From positions 1 through 28,599 of IMG/VR virus record IMGVR_UViG_3300029266_001779: a stretch of DNA of 28,599 nt; one strand, given 5' to 3'. A program made the translations under genes and the position numbers. This document shows, one piece after another, positions 1 to 5,410 of this stretch (position 1 is its first letter; every line of letters starts with the position of its first letter). The notes beneath the pieces are model-generated. The model was given only the letters and a program-made list of their open reading frames with translations, had not been told where the DNA came from and searched no databases. Source of the stretch: a virus.

Positions 1-183
1 AATTTAAAACTAGAAGCTCGTTCTCATAATGTTTATAATGGCAAACAAAATGTTATACTTGCTACAAATATAACCTTTGTTAGGATAGATGAAATGGGAG
101 ATTCAATACCTATAGCTGATAGAGTAAGAGATAAGCTTAAAGAAGAAAATGAAAATATATTGGGAATAAATTCTTCAATATGA
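1..183 (+). CDS. C-terminal part of a possible hotdog-fold acyl-CoA thioesterase
   Basis: The reading frame is open from the first base and ends at TGA 181-183, leaving 60 residues without the start. The visible part reads as a beta strand (LKLEARSHN), a turn (YNGKQ), then ATNITFVRIDEMGDSIPI. This resembles the last strands of YciA-like acyl-CoA hydrolases, which commonly end in a pattern like A..TFVA.D..G.P.P. Such enzymes cleave acyl-CoA thioesters in the cytoplasm. The catalytic Asp/Asn and the helix of the hotdog fold would lie upstream of the window, so the call rests on a C-terminal resemblance only. The stop overlaps the next start by four bases (ATGA), suggesting translational coupling. 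It could instead be an unrelated phage protein. Confidence 0.4.
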   Translation, partial: NLKLEARSHNVYNGKQNVILATNITFVRIDEMGDSIPIADRVRDKLKEENENILGINSSI

Positions 184-281
184 AAAACCTAATATTTCAT
201 GTACTAAAATGGTGTGTATGTTTTGCTATAGCTTATTATTATGAAGTACCAGAATATATATGCATTCCACTAAACAAATAA
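180..281 (+). CDS. 33-residue hydrophobic peptide
   Basis: This small frame starts at the ATG inside the ATGA overlap with the preceding gene and ends at TAA 279-281. The peptide has a hydrophobic, Cys- and aromatic-rich centre (FHVLKWCVCFAIAYYY) that could form one membrane span. No family is recognised. The coupled start and AT-rich codon use support translation, but it is short enough to be chance. Confidence 0.4.
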   Translation: MKNLIFHVLKWCVCFAIAYYYEVPEYICIPLNK

Positions 282-292
282 AAATAAGAGAT

Positions 293-478
293 ATGAGTAA
301 AAAAAGTAAAATAGGATATATTAGAAAACTTCAACATCTTAAATATGTTGAATCGCAAGTAGTGCAGAGACGTGCTAATGTTATTAAAATGGCTTTGCTA
401 TTCGGCAAAATAAATAGTCTAGATCGTGAGTTATTTATGAAATATAATGACTATCTGCAACGACTTAGAAACCCATGA
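293..478 (+). CDS. Small basic hypothetical protein
   Basis: A 61-residue Lys/Arg-rich protein with predicted helical character and no recognised family. An upstream in-frame ATG exists at 260, but it would overlap the previous gene. The ATG at 293 sits in the context AGAGATATG, which is repeated before several other genes here (787, 3667, 4129), so I chose it. The stop overlaps the next start (ATGA, 475-478). The strongly basic composition would suit nucleic-acid binding, but that is inference. Confidence 0.55.
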   Translation: MSKKSKIGYIRKLQHLKYVESQVVQRRANVIKMALLFGKINSLDRELFMKYNDYLQRLRNP

Positions 479-738
479 AGAAGAAAAAGTTACCTAAATA
501 CATACAAGATAAATTTAAGAAGCCACAATTTAAAGTAGGGGACAGAGTTAAATTTGAATTCCTAGGAGAAACTGGTATAGGTACTATATCAAAGATACAA
601 AATTTTAGTGATACAGTAAATTATATGGTACGGTATGGTAAGTATTCATACCCATGCGGATTGCAGATCAAAGAATATAGTAGTTATTATGCTGCTAGTA
701 TTGATTATGATGAATCAAAAAAGCTTCAAAAAAATTAG
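475..738 (+). CDS. Small SH3/KOW-like hypothetical protein
   Basis: An 87-residue protein. After a Lys-rich start, residues 18-45 read FKVGDRVKFEFLGETGIGTI, the usual look of a small SH3-like or KOW-type beta barrel (VGDxV followed by a G-rich turn). Such folds bind RNA, DNA or peptides, but nothing here fixes the ligand. The C-terminus, KKLQKN, is encoded by an AAGCTT box plus A-tract that also forms the upstream part of the promoter at 735-766, so those last residues may be dictated by the promoter. The start is coupled by a four-base overlap to the preceding gene. Confidence 0.6.
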   Translation: MKKKKLPKYIQDKFKKPQFKVGDRVKFEFLGETGIGTISKIQNFSDTVNYMVRYGKYSYPCGLQIKEYSSYYAASIDYDESKKLQKN

Positions 739-766
739 GATTTGTGAGAAAATGTCCTTATATTTA
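721..766 (+). promoter_or_regulatory. Phage promoter of the AAGCT/TTWG/TATMTTTA family (copy 1)
   Basis: AAGCTT at 721-726, TTAG at 735-738, a 20-base spacer and TATATTTA at 759-766, followed by a short A/T-rich leader to the ATG at 787. The spacer ends in CCT like most other copies. Confidence 0.7.
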
Positions 767-786
767 AGTATAATTTAATAAGAGAT

Positions 787-921
787 ATGAATATAGATAA
801 GTTACAAGAACAAGTTAATAAGAGTTACAATAAATATCAATCATGGGAGTGGGTTAATATTCAAAAAGAAATGGAAGAGGATGAAAATTCACCTTCTATA
901 ATGGATGATTTTAAAAAATAA
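787..921 (+). CDS. Small acidic hypothetical protein
   Basis: A 44-residue protein with an N-terminal amphipathic stretch and an acidic C-terminus (EMEEDENSP, then DDFKK). No family is recognised. It directly follows promoter copy 1, and its ATG lies in the recurrent AGAGATATG context, which makes it a credible gene despite its size. The next gene begins three bases after its stop. Confidence 0.55.
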   Translation: MNIDKLQEQVNKSYNKYQSWEWVNIQKEMEEDENSPSIMDDFKK

Positions 922-924
922 GAT

Positions 925-1275
925 ATGAATAAACAAAAAATAATTAACACATTAATACTAATAGCATTATTATTAGGAAGTTATAATAAAATAAATGGCC
1001 AAATGTCCAATAACGAAGTCCCGGTAGATCTTAAATTAAATTCTACGGAAGACAATCCTGAGAAATTAAAGTTTGAAGGTAAAAATATTAGTATGAGTTC
1101 TCAGTGTATGATAGGCGGAGGAGCAATGATTGCAGCTAGTATAATATCAATGACTACTAATAATAGTGGAAATAATTGGTCTGAACCTGGATTAGCAAGA
1201 CATATTACTCCAGATAGAATGGCATTAGGAATAGGATTATCAATGTTTTCTTATGGGATAATTATTAAATTTTAA
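925..1275 (+). CDS. Secreted or membrane hypothetical protein with signal peptide
   Basis: A 116-residue protein. Residues 1-25 form a classic signal peptide: a Lys-containing start, the hydrophobic core LILIALLLGSYN and a possible cleavage near INGQ. A Gly/Met/Ile-rich stretch near residues 62-76 (CMIGGGAMIAASIISM) and another at the C-terminus (ALGIGLSMFSYGIIIKF) could be membrane spans. This suggests an envelope location in the infected cell, possibly in superinfection exclusion or lysis, which is inference. The start follows the context ATAAGATATG. Confidence 0.6.
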   Translation: MNKQKIINTLILIALLLGSYNKINGQMSNNEVPVDLKLNSTEDNPEKLKFEGKNISMSSQCMIGGGAMIAASIISMTTNNSGNNWSEPGLARHITPDRMALGIGLSMFSYGIIIKF

Positions 1276-1283
1276 ATTAAACT

Positions 1284-1544
1284 ATGAAAGATCCAAAAAT
1301 GATAAAAGGTATGTTCTTCAATGAAGATGTAGCCTGGGATAATATTTACGAAAGTGAATTTAGAGATATATCAATAACAGAGTTAGTAGAGAAGTGTGAA
1401 TATCTAGTTCCATTTCCATGTGATCCATGGAACTTAACTCAGGATGATATCAAAGAAATGTTAGGACATTATGAAGGCAGAGAAGAATATGAAAAGTGTA
1501 TTGATATCTATAATGCAATAAAGAGTGGAGCCTATGCTAGTTAG
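1284..1544 (+). CDS. Hypothetical protein with a C-terminal EYEKC motif
   Basis: An 86-residue acidic protein of unknown function. The C-terminal half (DDIKEMLGHYEGREEYEKCIDI) resembles the C-terminus of the protein at 6978-7163 (LLSYFESIEDYEKCSDI): a short helix, a Y/F-E turn, then a helix with a conserved E/DYEKCxDI. The two are probably diverged copies of one small helical domain. The stop lies 10 bases inside the next gene. Confidence 0.6.
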   Translation: MKDPKMIKGMFFNEDVAWDNIYESEFRDISITELVEKCEYLVPFPCDPWNLTQDDIKEMLGHYEGREEYEKCIDIYNAIKSGAYAS

Positions 1545-2055
1545 ATATATTGATCAAGAAATAGAAATGAAAATAGAACTTGATAATTTTGATTGGGATC
1601 TATTTGATTTTGAGAAATATGATGATGATATGGCCATGGGATATTATTGTGGAGATTATGTAGAGATAGAAAAAGATGTTTATGATTTTTTAAATGCTCC
1701 AGAGAATAACAAAGAACCGCATGAGATGGGTGATACACATACTAATAAACATCATAACGGATTGTCGTATGATAAAGATAAAGGATTAACAAACTTCCAT
1801 AAAAATTTACCAGAGATGGATCCATGGACCGGTGATAGGAATCCATTGTTGGATAGTGAGGGTGTGAGGAAAGAAGAGTTAGGTAAGTTTGGTAAGTCCA
1901 GCTCGCATGCTGCTCGCAATGAAGAGATAACCTTTACACCAGAGGATGCAACGGACATGATATTGACATTTTTAACGGATGAACTTCCAATAACAAGCAG
2001 ATATATTGATCATGGATTGGTGAGAGAATGGATTACAAAAACATATAACTTATGA
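1534..2055 (+). CDS. Acidic hypothetical protein
   Basis: About 173 residues, not recognised. The N-terminal 50 residues are very acidic (DNFDWDLFDFEKYDDD). The middle is His/Asn/Asp-rich (HTNKHHNG) and looks disordered. The last 45 residues (FTPEDATDMILTFLTDEL onward) look folded and helical. The frame extends upstream to a GTG at 1525, but ATG 1534 is the better start because it shortens the overlap with the previous gene; ATG 1567 is also possible. The stop overlaps the next start by four bases. Confidence 0.6.
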   Translation: MLVRYIDQEIEMKIELDNFDWDLFDFEKYDDDMAMGYYCGDYVEIEKDVYDFLNAPENNKEPHEMGDTHTNKHHNGLSYDKDKGLTNFHKNLPEMDPWTGDRNPLLDSEGVRKEELGKFGKSSSHAARNEEITFTPEDATDMILTFLTDELPITSRYIDHGLVREWITKTYNL

Positions 2056-2150
2056 CACAATCAGATAAAGAGTTGGCCGGAATAACAGCAGTCATGATAA
2101 TAGGTTTGATTGCATGCTTATGCATTGCATCAGCCATAATACAAATATAA
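2052..2150 (+). CDS. 32-residue single-span membrane peptide
   Basis: Residues 10-31 are almost entirely hydrophobic (GITAVMIIGLIACLCIASAI), so this is a one-span membrane peptide with a short polar N-terminus. It is coupled to the preceding gene by ATGA, and the next gene starts four bases after its stop. It belongs to the series of tiny membrane proteins in this part of the window. Function unknown. Confidence 0.5.
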   Translation: MTQSDKELAGITAVMIIGLIACLCIASAIIQI

Positions 2151-2153
2151 GCC

Positions 2154-2342
2154 ATGAAAGTAAAAATGATGATACTTGTAACATATGCAACCATTATGAC
2201 AGCGTTATATATGGGTGAGTTGATAAACACATATAAGCAAGAAACAAGAGAAACCGAATTGATTGATCAGCTATTGGATTGTGAAGCCGAGGCAGCCAAA
2301 CAATTTGATGAGATTTTAAGATTGGAAACAGATGAATTTTAG
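2154..2342 (+). CDS. Small membrane-anchored hypothetical protein
   Basis: A 62-residue protein with an N-terminal hydrophobic segment (residues 5-24, MMILVTYATIMTALYMGELI) and an acidic, helical C-terminal tail, giving an inner-membrane anchor with a short soluble domain. It overlaps the next gene by 11 bases. No family is recognised. Confidence 0.55.
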   Translation: MKVKMMILVTYATIMTALYMGELINTYKQETRETELIDQLLDCEAEAAKQFDEILRLETDEF

Positions 2343-2541
2343 ATCAGGTAAGTATGCAGGATTGGAAGTAGCACATGTGCAACAAATTGCTCCATGGTAT
2401 ATTGCATGGGTCAAGGAGAATAGGCCGGAGATGTTGAAAGAAAGAAAACCCGGCAAACCAAAAGGTACTCCCATACCAAGGATGAATGTATGGGCAGGTC
2501 TTAAACCAAATTGGGAATATGATACAACCAGAACGGATTAA
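2332..2541 (+). CDS. Small ExoX C-terminal-like domain protein
   Basis: A 69-residue protein whose first half, FRSGKYAGLEVAHVQQIAP followed by WYIAWVKEN, matches the pattern FGKYkGxxxxeVxxxxPxYixWxxEN. That pattern occurs in the C-terminal domain of ExoX-like exonucleases and in free-standing phage and bacterial versions. The catalytic DEDD exonuclease domain is absent, so this is a stand-alone accessory domain, perhaps for nucleic-acid or protein binding. The Pro/Lys-rich C-terminal half (KPGKPKGTPIP) looks extended. The start overlaps the previous gene. Confidence 0.55.
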   Translation: MNFRSGKYAGLEVAHVQQIAPWYIAWVKENRPEMLKERKPGKPKGTPIPRMNVWAGLKPNWEYDTTRTD

Positions 2542-2544
2542 ACA

Positions 2545-2661
2545 ATGAATGTAATAATTGTGGCATTGGCCATATATTGGATCATAAGAAGTATGAGACA
2601 GATTTTAGAGCAAATAGAATATAACGAACAAAAAACAAAGAGAAATGGAAGAAATAGATAA
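2545..2661 (+). CDS. 38-residue single-span membrane peptide
   Basis: Residues 2-14 are hydrophobic (NVIIVALAIYWII), followed by a basic amphipathic tail (RSMRQILEQIEYNEQK). This topology fits a small N-terminally anchored membrane peptide. It starts four bases after the preceding stop and its end overlaps the next gene by 17 bases. Function unknown. Confidence 0.45.
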   Translation: MNVIIVALAIYWIIRSMRQILEQIEYNEQKTKRNGRNR

Positions 2662-2821
2662 ATCATTGATAACGGAATATGTATATAACAATTACAAAAA
2701 TATGAAAGGTAAGACTTTGATCATAACGGAATTGGATTCACATATATCAGTTAAAACCAATATTGACGGAGCACCTTTAGTATTGAACAAGAACACATTC
2801 AAACAACAACTTAACGGATAA
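2645..2821 (+). CDS. Small hypothetical protein
   Basis: A 58-residue soluble protein of unknown family, with alternating strand-like segments (KGKTLIITEL, HISVKTNI, APLVLNK). The out-of-frame overlap with the previous gene and the AT-rich codon use fit the compact layout. Confidence 0.5.
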   Translation: MEEIDKSLITEYVYNNYKNMKGKTLIITELDSHISVKTNIDGAPLVLNKNTFKQQLNG

Positions 2822-2835
2822 AATAAGCAGAAGTA

Positions 2836-2994
2836 ATGAGAAGCAAAGAAGAAGTAATGCTATTATGGATAGTATTAGGTATAGCAGCATTAGTAACATG
2901 CATAGCATATCCTCCTATTATAATGATAGCATGTTTATTATATGCATGCATTGGTCTATATAAGCATTACCAGGAAAAGAATCAGAACATATGA
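2836..2994 (+). CDS. 52-residue two-span membrane protein
   Basis: Two hydrophobic stretches (residues 8-24, MLLWIVLGIAALVTCIA, and 27-42, PIIMIACLLYACIGLY), separated by a Tyr-Pro-Pro turn, give a likely hairpin in the membrane. The stop is coupled to the next start by ATGA. Nothing ties it to a known holin or immunity family, though its size and topology would allow either. Confidence 0.5.
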   Translation: MRSKEEVMLLWIVLGIAALVTCIAYPPIIMIACLLYACIGLYKHYQEKNQNI

Positions 2995-3242
2995 ACCCAT
3001 TGAATAGAAAGGGTAGATCTTTAAATGAAATAAGGCAATGCAAGACATATGGGTATAGAAACCCTGAGTCCTATAAGCCTAATGCCAGAATAGATCATAC
3101 CCAGGTTAAGAGTATAGGCAATGTACTTGCTCCAGTGGAGTGGCTAGCCGCCAATCAAAACAACCGATGGGAGGGAACCACTGAGATGATGTATGCATAT
3201 GCCGAGTATTATGCAGATGAGTGCATTAAGAGCATTGGATAA
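2991..3242 (+). CDS. Hypothetical protein
   Basis: An 83-residue protein, not recognised. The N-terminal half is rich in Arg, Asn and Tyr (SLNEIRQCKTYGYRNPESY). The C-terminal half (APVEWLAANQNNRWEG, then AYAEYYADECIKSIG) looks helical. It closes the left gene cluster; the next 372 bases hold no accepted gene. Confidence 0.55.
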   Translation: MNPLNRKGRSLNEIRQCKTYGYRNPESYKPNARIDHTQVKSIGNVLAPVEWLAANQNNRWEGTTEMMYAYAEYYADECIKSIG

Positions 3243-3614
3243 TTGGTCCGGTTATTTGTTCAAATCTCTTTGAAATACAAAGCGGTTTGTCCTACCTAAT
3301 GCTTTGCCAGTATCCTGACATTGCAAATCTCAGGTAATATACGTGCCAATATATTACAAATCGGTTTGACTTTCAAAGCAGATTCACGTGTATCGGGAGA
3401 ATGTGGTAGAGAGAATACGTATATATATCGTACTTCCAATTTTTTTACTACATAAGATTTTACCTTATATAGCCGCTCCCATCTAATATGCAATATGATC
3501 TAATGGTATACAGTATATATTCCTTCGAAGGTAAGAGGGTCGTTTAAACGTTGTCTATTAAAGGATTAGGATATGGAAAAAATTTGTATTCTTAGAAAAA
3601 AAGCTTGGATTAAA
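3243..3614 (+). other. Gene-free region with inverted repeats; possible RNA or regulatory element
   Basis: No credible + strand gene lies here. The stretch holds a CTTTG/CAAAG stem (3268-3282); two near-identical 12-base stem-loops, CAAAnCGGTTTG, at 3278-3289 and 3357-3368; a perfect 8-base stem GTAATATA/TATATTAC with 8-base loop (3334-3357); a hairpin followed by T7 (3416-3446); and the palindromes CCTTCGAAGG and CGTTTAAACG near 3522-3555. This density suggests a transcribed structured RNA or a protein-binding region, but no known family is recognised. Confidence 0.4.
3416..3446 (+). terminator. Possible intrinsic terminator
   Basis: TACG/CGTA stem enclosing a self-complementary TA-rich stretch (3416-3432), then TTCCAA and T7 at 3440-3446. 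The stem is short and AT-rich, so the terminator would be weak. Confidence 0.3.
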
Positions 3615-3646
3615 TTAGGTTTTACGGTATTTTCACCTTATATTTA
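3601..3646 (+). promoter_or_regulatory. Phage promoter of the AAGCT/TTWG/TATMTTTA family (copy 2)
   Basis: AAGCTT 3601-3606, TTAG 3615-3618, a 20-base spacer containing TTTACGG, and TATATTTA 3639-3646. It is almost identical to copy 3 and drives the gene at 3667. Confidence 0.75.
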
Positions 3647-3666
3647 TATATAATTAGATTAGAGAT

Positions 3667-4080
3667 ATGAATAGTAAGCAAACAGAAGAGTTCAAGAAAG
3701 TAGTTTTAGAGTTAGATAAGTATGATCTTAATGATCATGTTAGCCTTGGTATAGGCGATGCTGAGAATGAGTCAGGTAAGAAGACCAAGCATATATATGC
3801 GTATTGGTTGGATACCGTAGCCGCTAAGAAGAGTGTAGATATGCTCCATCTGCCAGTCCATTATATATTAAAAGAGGTATGTAAGTGTGAAGAGATGAAC
3901 AAGTTCTTTAGTGGAGAGTTGTTTGCAGAAGGTGTAAATACAAAGGTTGCTTGGATAAAGGCCGACCATGAAGATAAGATAGCTTATTTAAAGGCTGAAC
4001 CAAATGCCCATCCAGCTTTGTTTCCGGCATGGTTGGAAGGCAATAAAGAATTAGTTCGAAAAAAGCTTGAAAAAAATTAG
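3667..4080 (+). CDS. Hypothetical protein
   Basis: A 137-residue soluble protein, not recognised. It has an acidic helical N-terminus (KQTEEFKKVVLELDKYDL), a central HLPVHYILKEVCKCEEM segment with two Cys, and a C-terminal ALFPAWLEGNKELV helix. It sits right behind promoter copy 2, and its ATG has the AGAGATATG context. Its C-terminus, KKLEKN, is encoded by the AAGCTT box of promoter copy 3, paralleling KKLQKN of the protein at 475-738. An early-expressed host-takeover protein is a reasonable guess from context only. Confidence 0.65.
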   Translation: MNSKQTEEFKKVVLELDKYDLNDHVSLGIGDAENESGKKTKHIYAYWLDTVAAKKSVDMLHLPVHYILKEVCKCEEMNKFFSGELFAEGVNTKVAWIKADHEDKIAYLKAEPNAHPALFPAWLEGNKELVRKKLEKN

Positions 4081-4108
4081 GATTTACGGATTATTTACCT
4101 TATATTTA
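4063..4108 (+). promoter_or_regulatory. Phage promoter of the AAGCT/TTWG/TATMTTTA family (copy 3)
   Basis: AAGCTT 4063-4068 inside the end of the preceding gene, TTAG 4077-4080 overlapping its stop codon, a 20-base spacer with TTTACGG, then TATATTTA 4101-4108. The leader to ATG 4129 matches copy 2 nearly base for base. Confidence 0.75.
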
Positions 4109-4128
4109 TATATAATTAAATTAGAGAT

Positions 4129-4293
4129 ATGATAGATAAAAAAATAGAAGTAGAAGGTTGGAAAGAATTCAAAGAGTTATTTGCAAAGAATGAAGCTATA
4201 TATAAGAAATATAGTGCCGAGGTTGTATCAGTGTTCCATTTAGATAATGATGTGGAAGCTATTCTGGAACTAAATGAAGAATCAGAGATATGA
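4129..4293 (+). CDS. Small acidic hypothetical protein
   Basis: A 54-residue, Glu/Lys-rich, probably helical protein (GWKEFKELFAKNEAIYKKYS). It is the first gene after promoter copy 3, with the AGAGATATG start context, and is coupled by ATGA to the next gene. No family is recognised. Confidence 0.55.
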   Translation: MIDKKIEVEGWKEFKELFAKNEAIYKKYSAEVVSVFHLDNDVEAILELNEESEI

Positions 4294-4424
4294 TATATTA
4301 CTTAAACGGATGGGAAGAATCCTTAAACTATATCTTAAATAGCACAGATGCTTTCGAAGTTGCTAGAGATGAAACAACCATTTGGTTTGAAACAGGTGAA
4401 AAGTGTTTTATTAGACCTGTATAA
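4290..4424 (+). CDS. Small hypothetical protein
   Basis: A 44-residue protein (MIYYLNGWEESLNYIL start; TIWFETGEKCFIRPV end) that looks like a small alpha/beta fold. It overlaps the preceding gene by four bases, and the next gene starts four bases after its stop, which supports a real mini-operon 4129-4638. Confidence 0.5.
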   Translation: MIYYLNGWEESLNYILNSTDAFEVARDETTIWFETGEKCFIRPV

Positions 4425-4427
4425 GTT

Positions 4428-4538
4428 ATGATAGACAAGTATATAAAGAAGATGATAATAGAAGGAGCAGCATTCGTTGCCATGTTATCAATAGCAGGAT
4501 ATGGAGTAGTATATATATTAACCCATTTACCTCATTAG
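4428..4538 (+). CDS. 36-residue single-span membrane peptide
   Basis: A basic N-terminus (MIDKYIKKM) is followed by a hydrophobic stretch (residues 9-32, IIEGAAFVAMLSIAGYGVVY). By the positive-inside rule the N-terminus would be cytoplasmic. It is part of the mini-operon behind promoter copy 3. Function unknown. Confidence 0.5.
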   Translation: MIDKYIKKMIIEGAAFVAMLSIAGYGVVYILTHLPH

Positions 4539-4539
4539 T

Positions 4540-4638
4540 ATGAGTATCCGAGTATATGTTAGTGGAGTTGGTTGGTGTTGGACGATTGTACAAGAACAAG
4601 AGCTTAAAAAGGATCTTACTAGTAGTCCAGAAGAATAA
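4540..4638 (+). CDS. Tiny hypothetical peptide
   Basis: A 32-residue frame (MSIRVYVSGVGWCWTIVQEQ start) beginning one base after the preceding stop. It is the last candidate gene before the gene-free region. The short length leaves it doubtful. Confidence 0.35.
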   Translation: MSIRVYVSGVGWCWTIVQEQELKKDLTSSPEE

Positions 4639-4871
4639 CTGATCATTGTTCAGAAGGGTTCTCCGAAAGGATACAAGTTCTGGTTAGGCTGCCAGAGTAA
4701 AAGAACGCAACTATAGGCCTTAAAATTAAAGAATACGCAGCTATGCGTCAAATAGCAATCATATCTCTAGTGGTGGAAGTCGAAAGGCTTCTACTGCACT
4801 GTTCGGCAAATCATAGATGTACGGTAGCAAGAAGCAATATATGCAGAAGATGGTTGCGAGCACTTATATAA
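4639..4871 (+). ncRNA. Candidate structured RNA with multiple hairpins, two capped by GAAA
   Basis: No convincing gene. Complementary segments follow one another: CTGA/TCAG (4639-4653); CAGAA/TTCTG (4651-4655 with 4678-4682) enclosing TCC-GAAA-GGA (4662-4671); an alternative stem TCTGG/CCAGA (4679-4683 with 4692-4696) that reuses the 3' arm of the previous one; ACGCA-GCTA-TGCGT (4735-4748); GAAGTC-GAAA-GGCTTC (4776-4791); and CTACTG/CGGTAG (4791-4796 with 4822-4827). Two GNRA-type tetraloops and two mutually exclusive stems are typical of structured RNAs. The sequence is also less AT-rich than the genes around it. It does not look like a tRNA, and I cannot match it to a known RNA family. Boundaries are approximate. 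Confidence 0.4.
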
Positions 4872-4904
4872 AGAGAGAGCATATACTATATACAAAGCAA
4901 ATCA

Positions 4905-5086
4905 CGAAAACACCCATACTGTTCTGAACCGAGGCATACCTATTCATACCAGCCCATATATAGGTATATAGCCCAATACAGCCCTATAACCCCTTATATA
5001 GCCCTAAAACCACCCATAATAGGGGATATACCGGTTTAACCTTACATATAGGGCGAACCATGGTTATCATGGGGGGTTATATCAAT
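4905..5086 (+). other. C-tract/G-tract region with long-range inverted repeats
   Basis: CCC runs occur at about 4953, 4972, 4982, 4990, 5002 and 5013, mostly 8-12 bases apart, then GGG runs at about 5022, 5051 and 5071. TATAACCCC (4985-4993) is complementary to GGGGTTATA (5073-5081), and GCCCTATA (4981-4988) to TATAGGGC (5047-5054). CCATG/CATGG (5058-5072) forms a further hairpin. On the minus strand the tracts fit a G-quadruplex pattern with loops of about 5-8. No gene is visible. A replication origin, the 3' part of a structured RNA or a protein-binding array are all possible. Confidence 0.4.
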
Positions 5087-5110
5087 TTCTCTCGAGAACA
5101 TATTTTTTTT
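5087..5110 (+). terminator. Possible intrinsic terminator with T8 tract
   Basis: Short hairpin TTCT-CTCG-AGAA (5087-5098), then CATA and eight T residues (5103-5110). The upstream G/C-tract stems could add to the terminator structure. It would end any transcript from 4639 onward. Confidence 0.35.
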
Positions 5111-5218
5111 GCCTATAGACCCTGTTTTCAAAGGATAAGGCTAAGCCTTCATCTCGCAGAAGATGCTATTCTCCCATTCCAAAAAAAATTACGGGCAAAA
5201 CTCCATATATATCTATAG

Positions 5219-5347
5219 ATGGTAATCTTAACAACGTCCCTAGATTTTCCTTATGTCTCAATACTACTCAGCCTGATATCAGTATTTGCTATTGGTGTTA
5301 TAGTGGGTGCCATTATAACCCACGTAATACACTATAAGCAGGATTAG
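5219..5347 (+). CDS. 42-residue single-span membrane peptide
   Basis: After a polar start (MVILTTSLDFPYV), residues 14-35 are hydrophobic (SILLSLISVFAIGVIVGAII), and the C-terminus is polar and His/Lys-rich. This is a clear one-span topology. An AAGGC-TAA-GCCTT hairpin lies 70 bases upstream (5137-5149). Function unknown. Confidence 0.5.
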   Translation: MVILTTSLDFPYVSILLSLISVFAIGVIVGAIITHVIHYKQD

Positions 5348-5351
5348 GTGC

Positions 5352-5369
5352 ATATTTATATAAAATGAA
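5352..5369 (+). promoter_or_regulatory. ATATTTAT late-type promoter candidate
   Basis: ATATTTATATAAAATGAA is identical over 18 bases to 11920-11937, and both end in an ATG followed by Lys-Arg codons. No TTWG lies at the -33 spacing, so it would need a factor other than the host-type sigma. Confidence 0.4.
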
Positions 5370-5410
5370 AAGAACCCCAGCAGATACCAATACATGCCAA
5401 GTATGCTTAT

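Noticed and set aside
3250-3290. tRNA-like GTTCAAATC segment
   Set aside because: The five bases on either side of the TTCAAAT loop do not pair, and no acceptor or anticodon arm can be built around it.
3296-3493. Minus-strand frame of 65 residues in the first gene-free gap
   Set aside because: No ribosome site, no recognisable motif, opposite to every accepted gene, and it crosses the inverted repeats and T7 tract that better explain the region.
4743-4871. Plus-strand frame of 42 residues in the second gene-free gap
   Set aside because: Codon choice (CTG, CAC, TCG, CGA) differs from neighbours, there is no start context, and it runs across several strong hairpins; kept as an alternative in the RNA finding.
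4639-5218. tRNA or tmRNA genes in the structured gap
   Set aside because: No cloverleaf, CCA end or T-arm consensus is visible; hairpin spacing does not fit.
5353-5360. TATTTATA as a T4 TATAAATA late promoter on the minus strand
   Set aside because: All genes near these sites are on the + strand and the motif sits directly before + strand ATGs, so a minus-strand promoter reading has no gene to serve.
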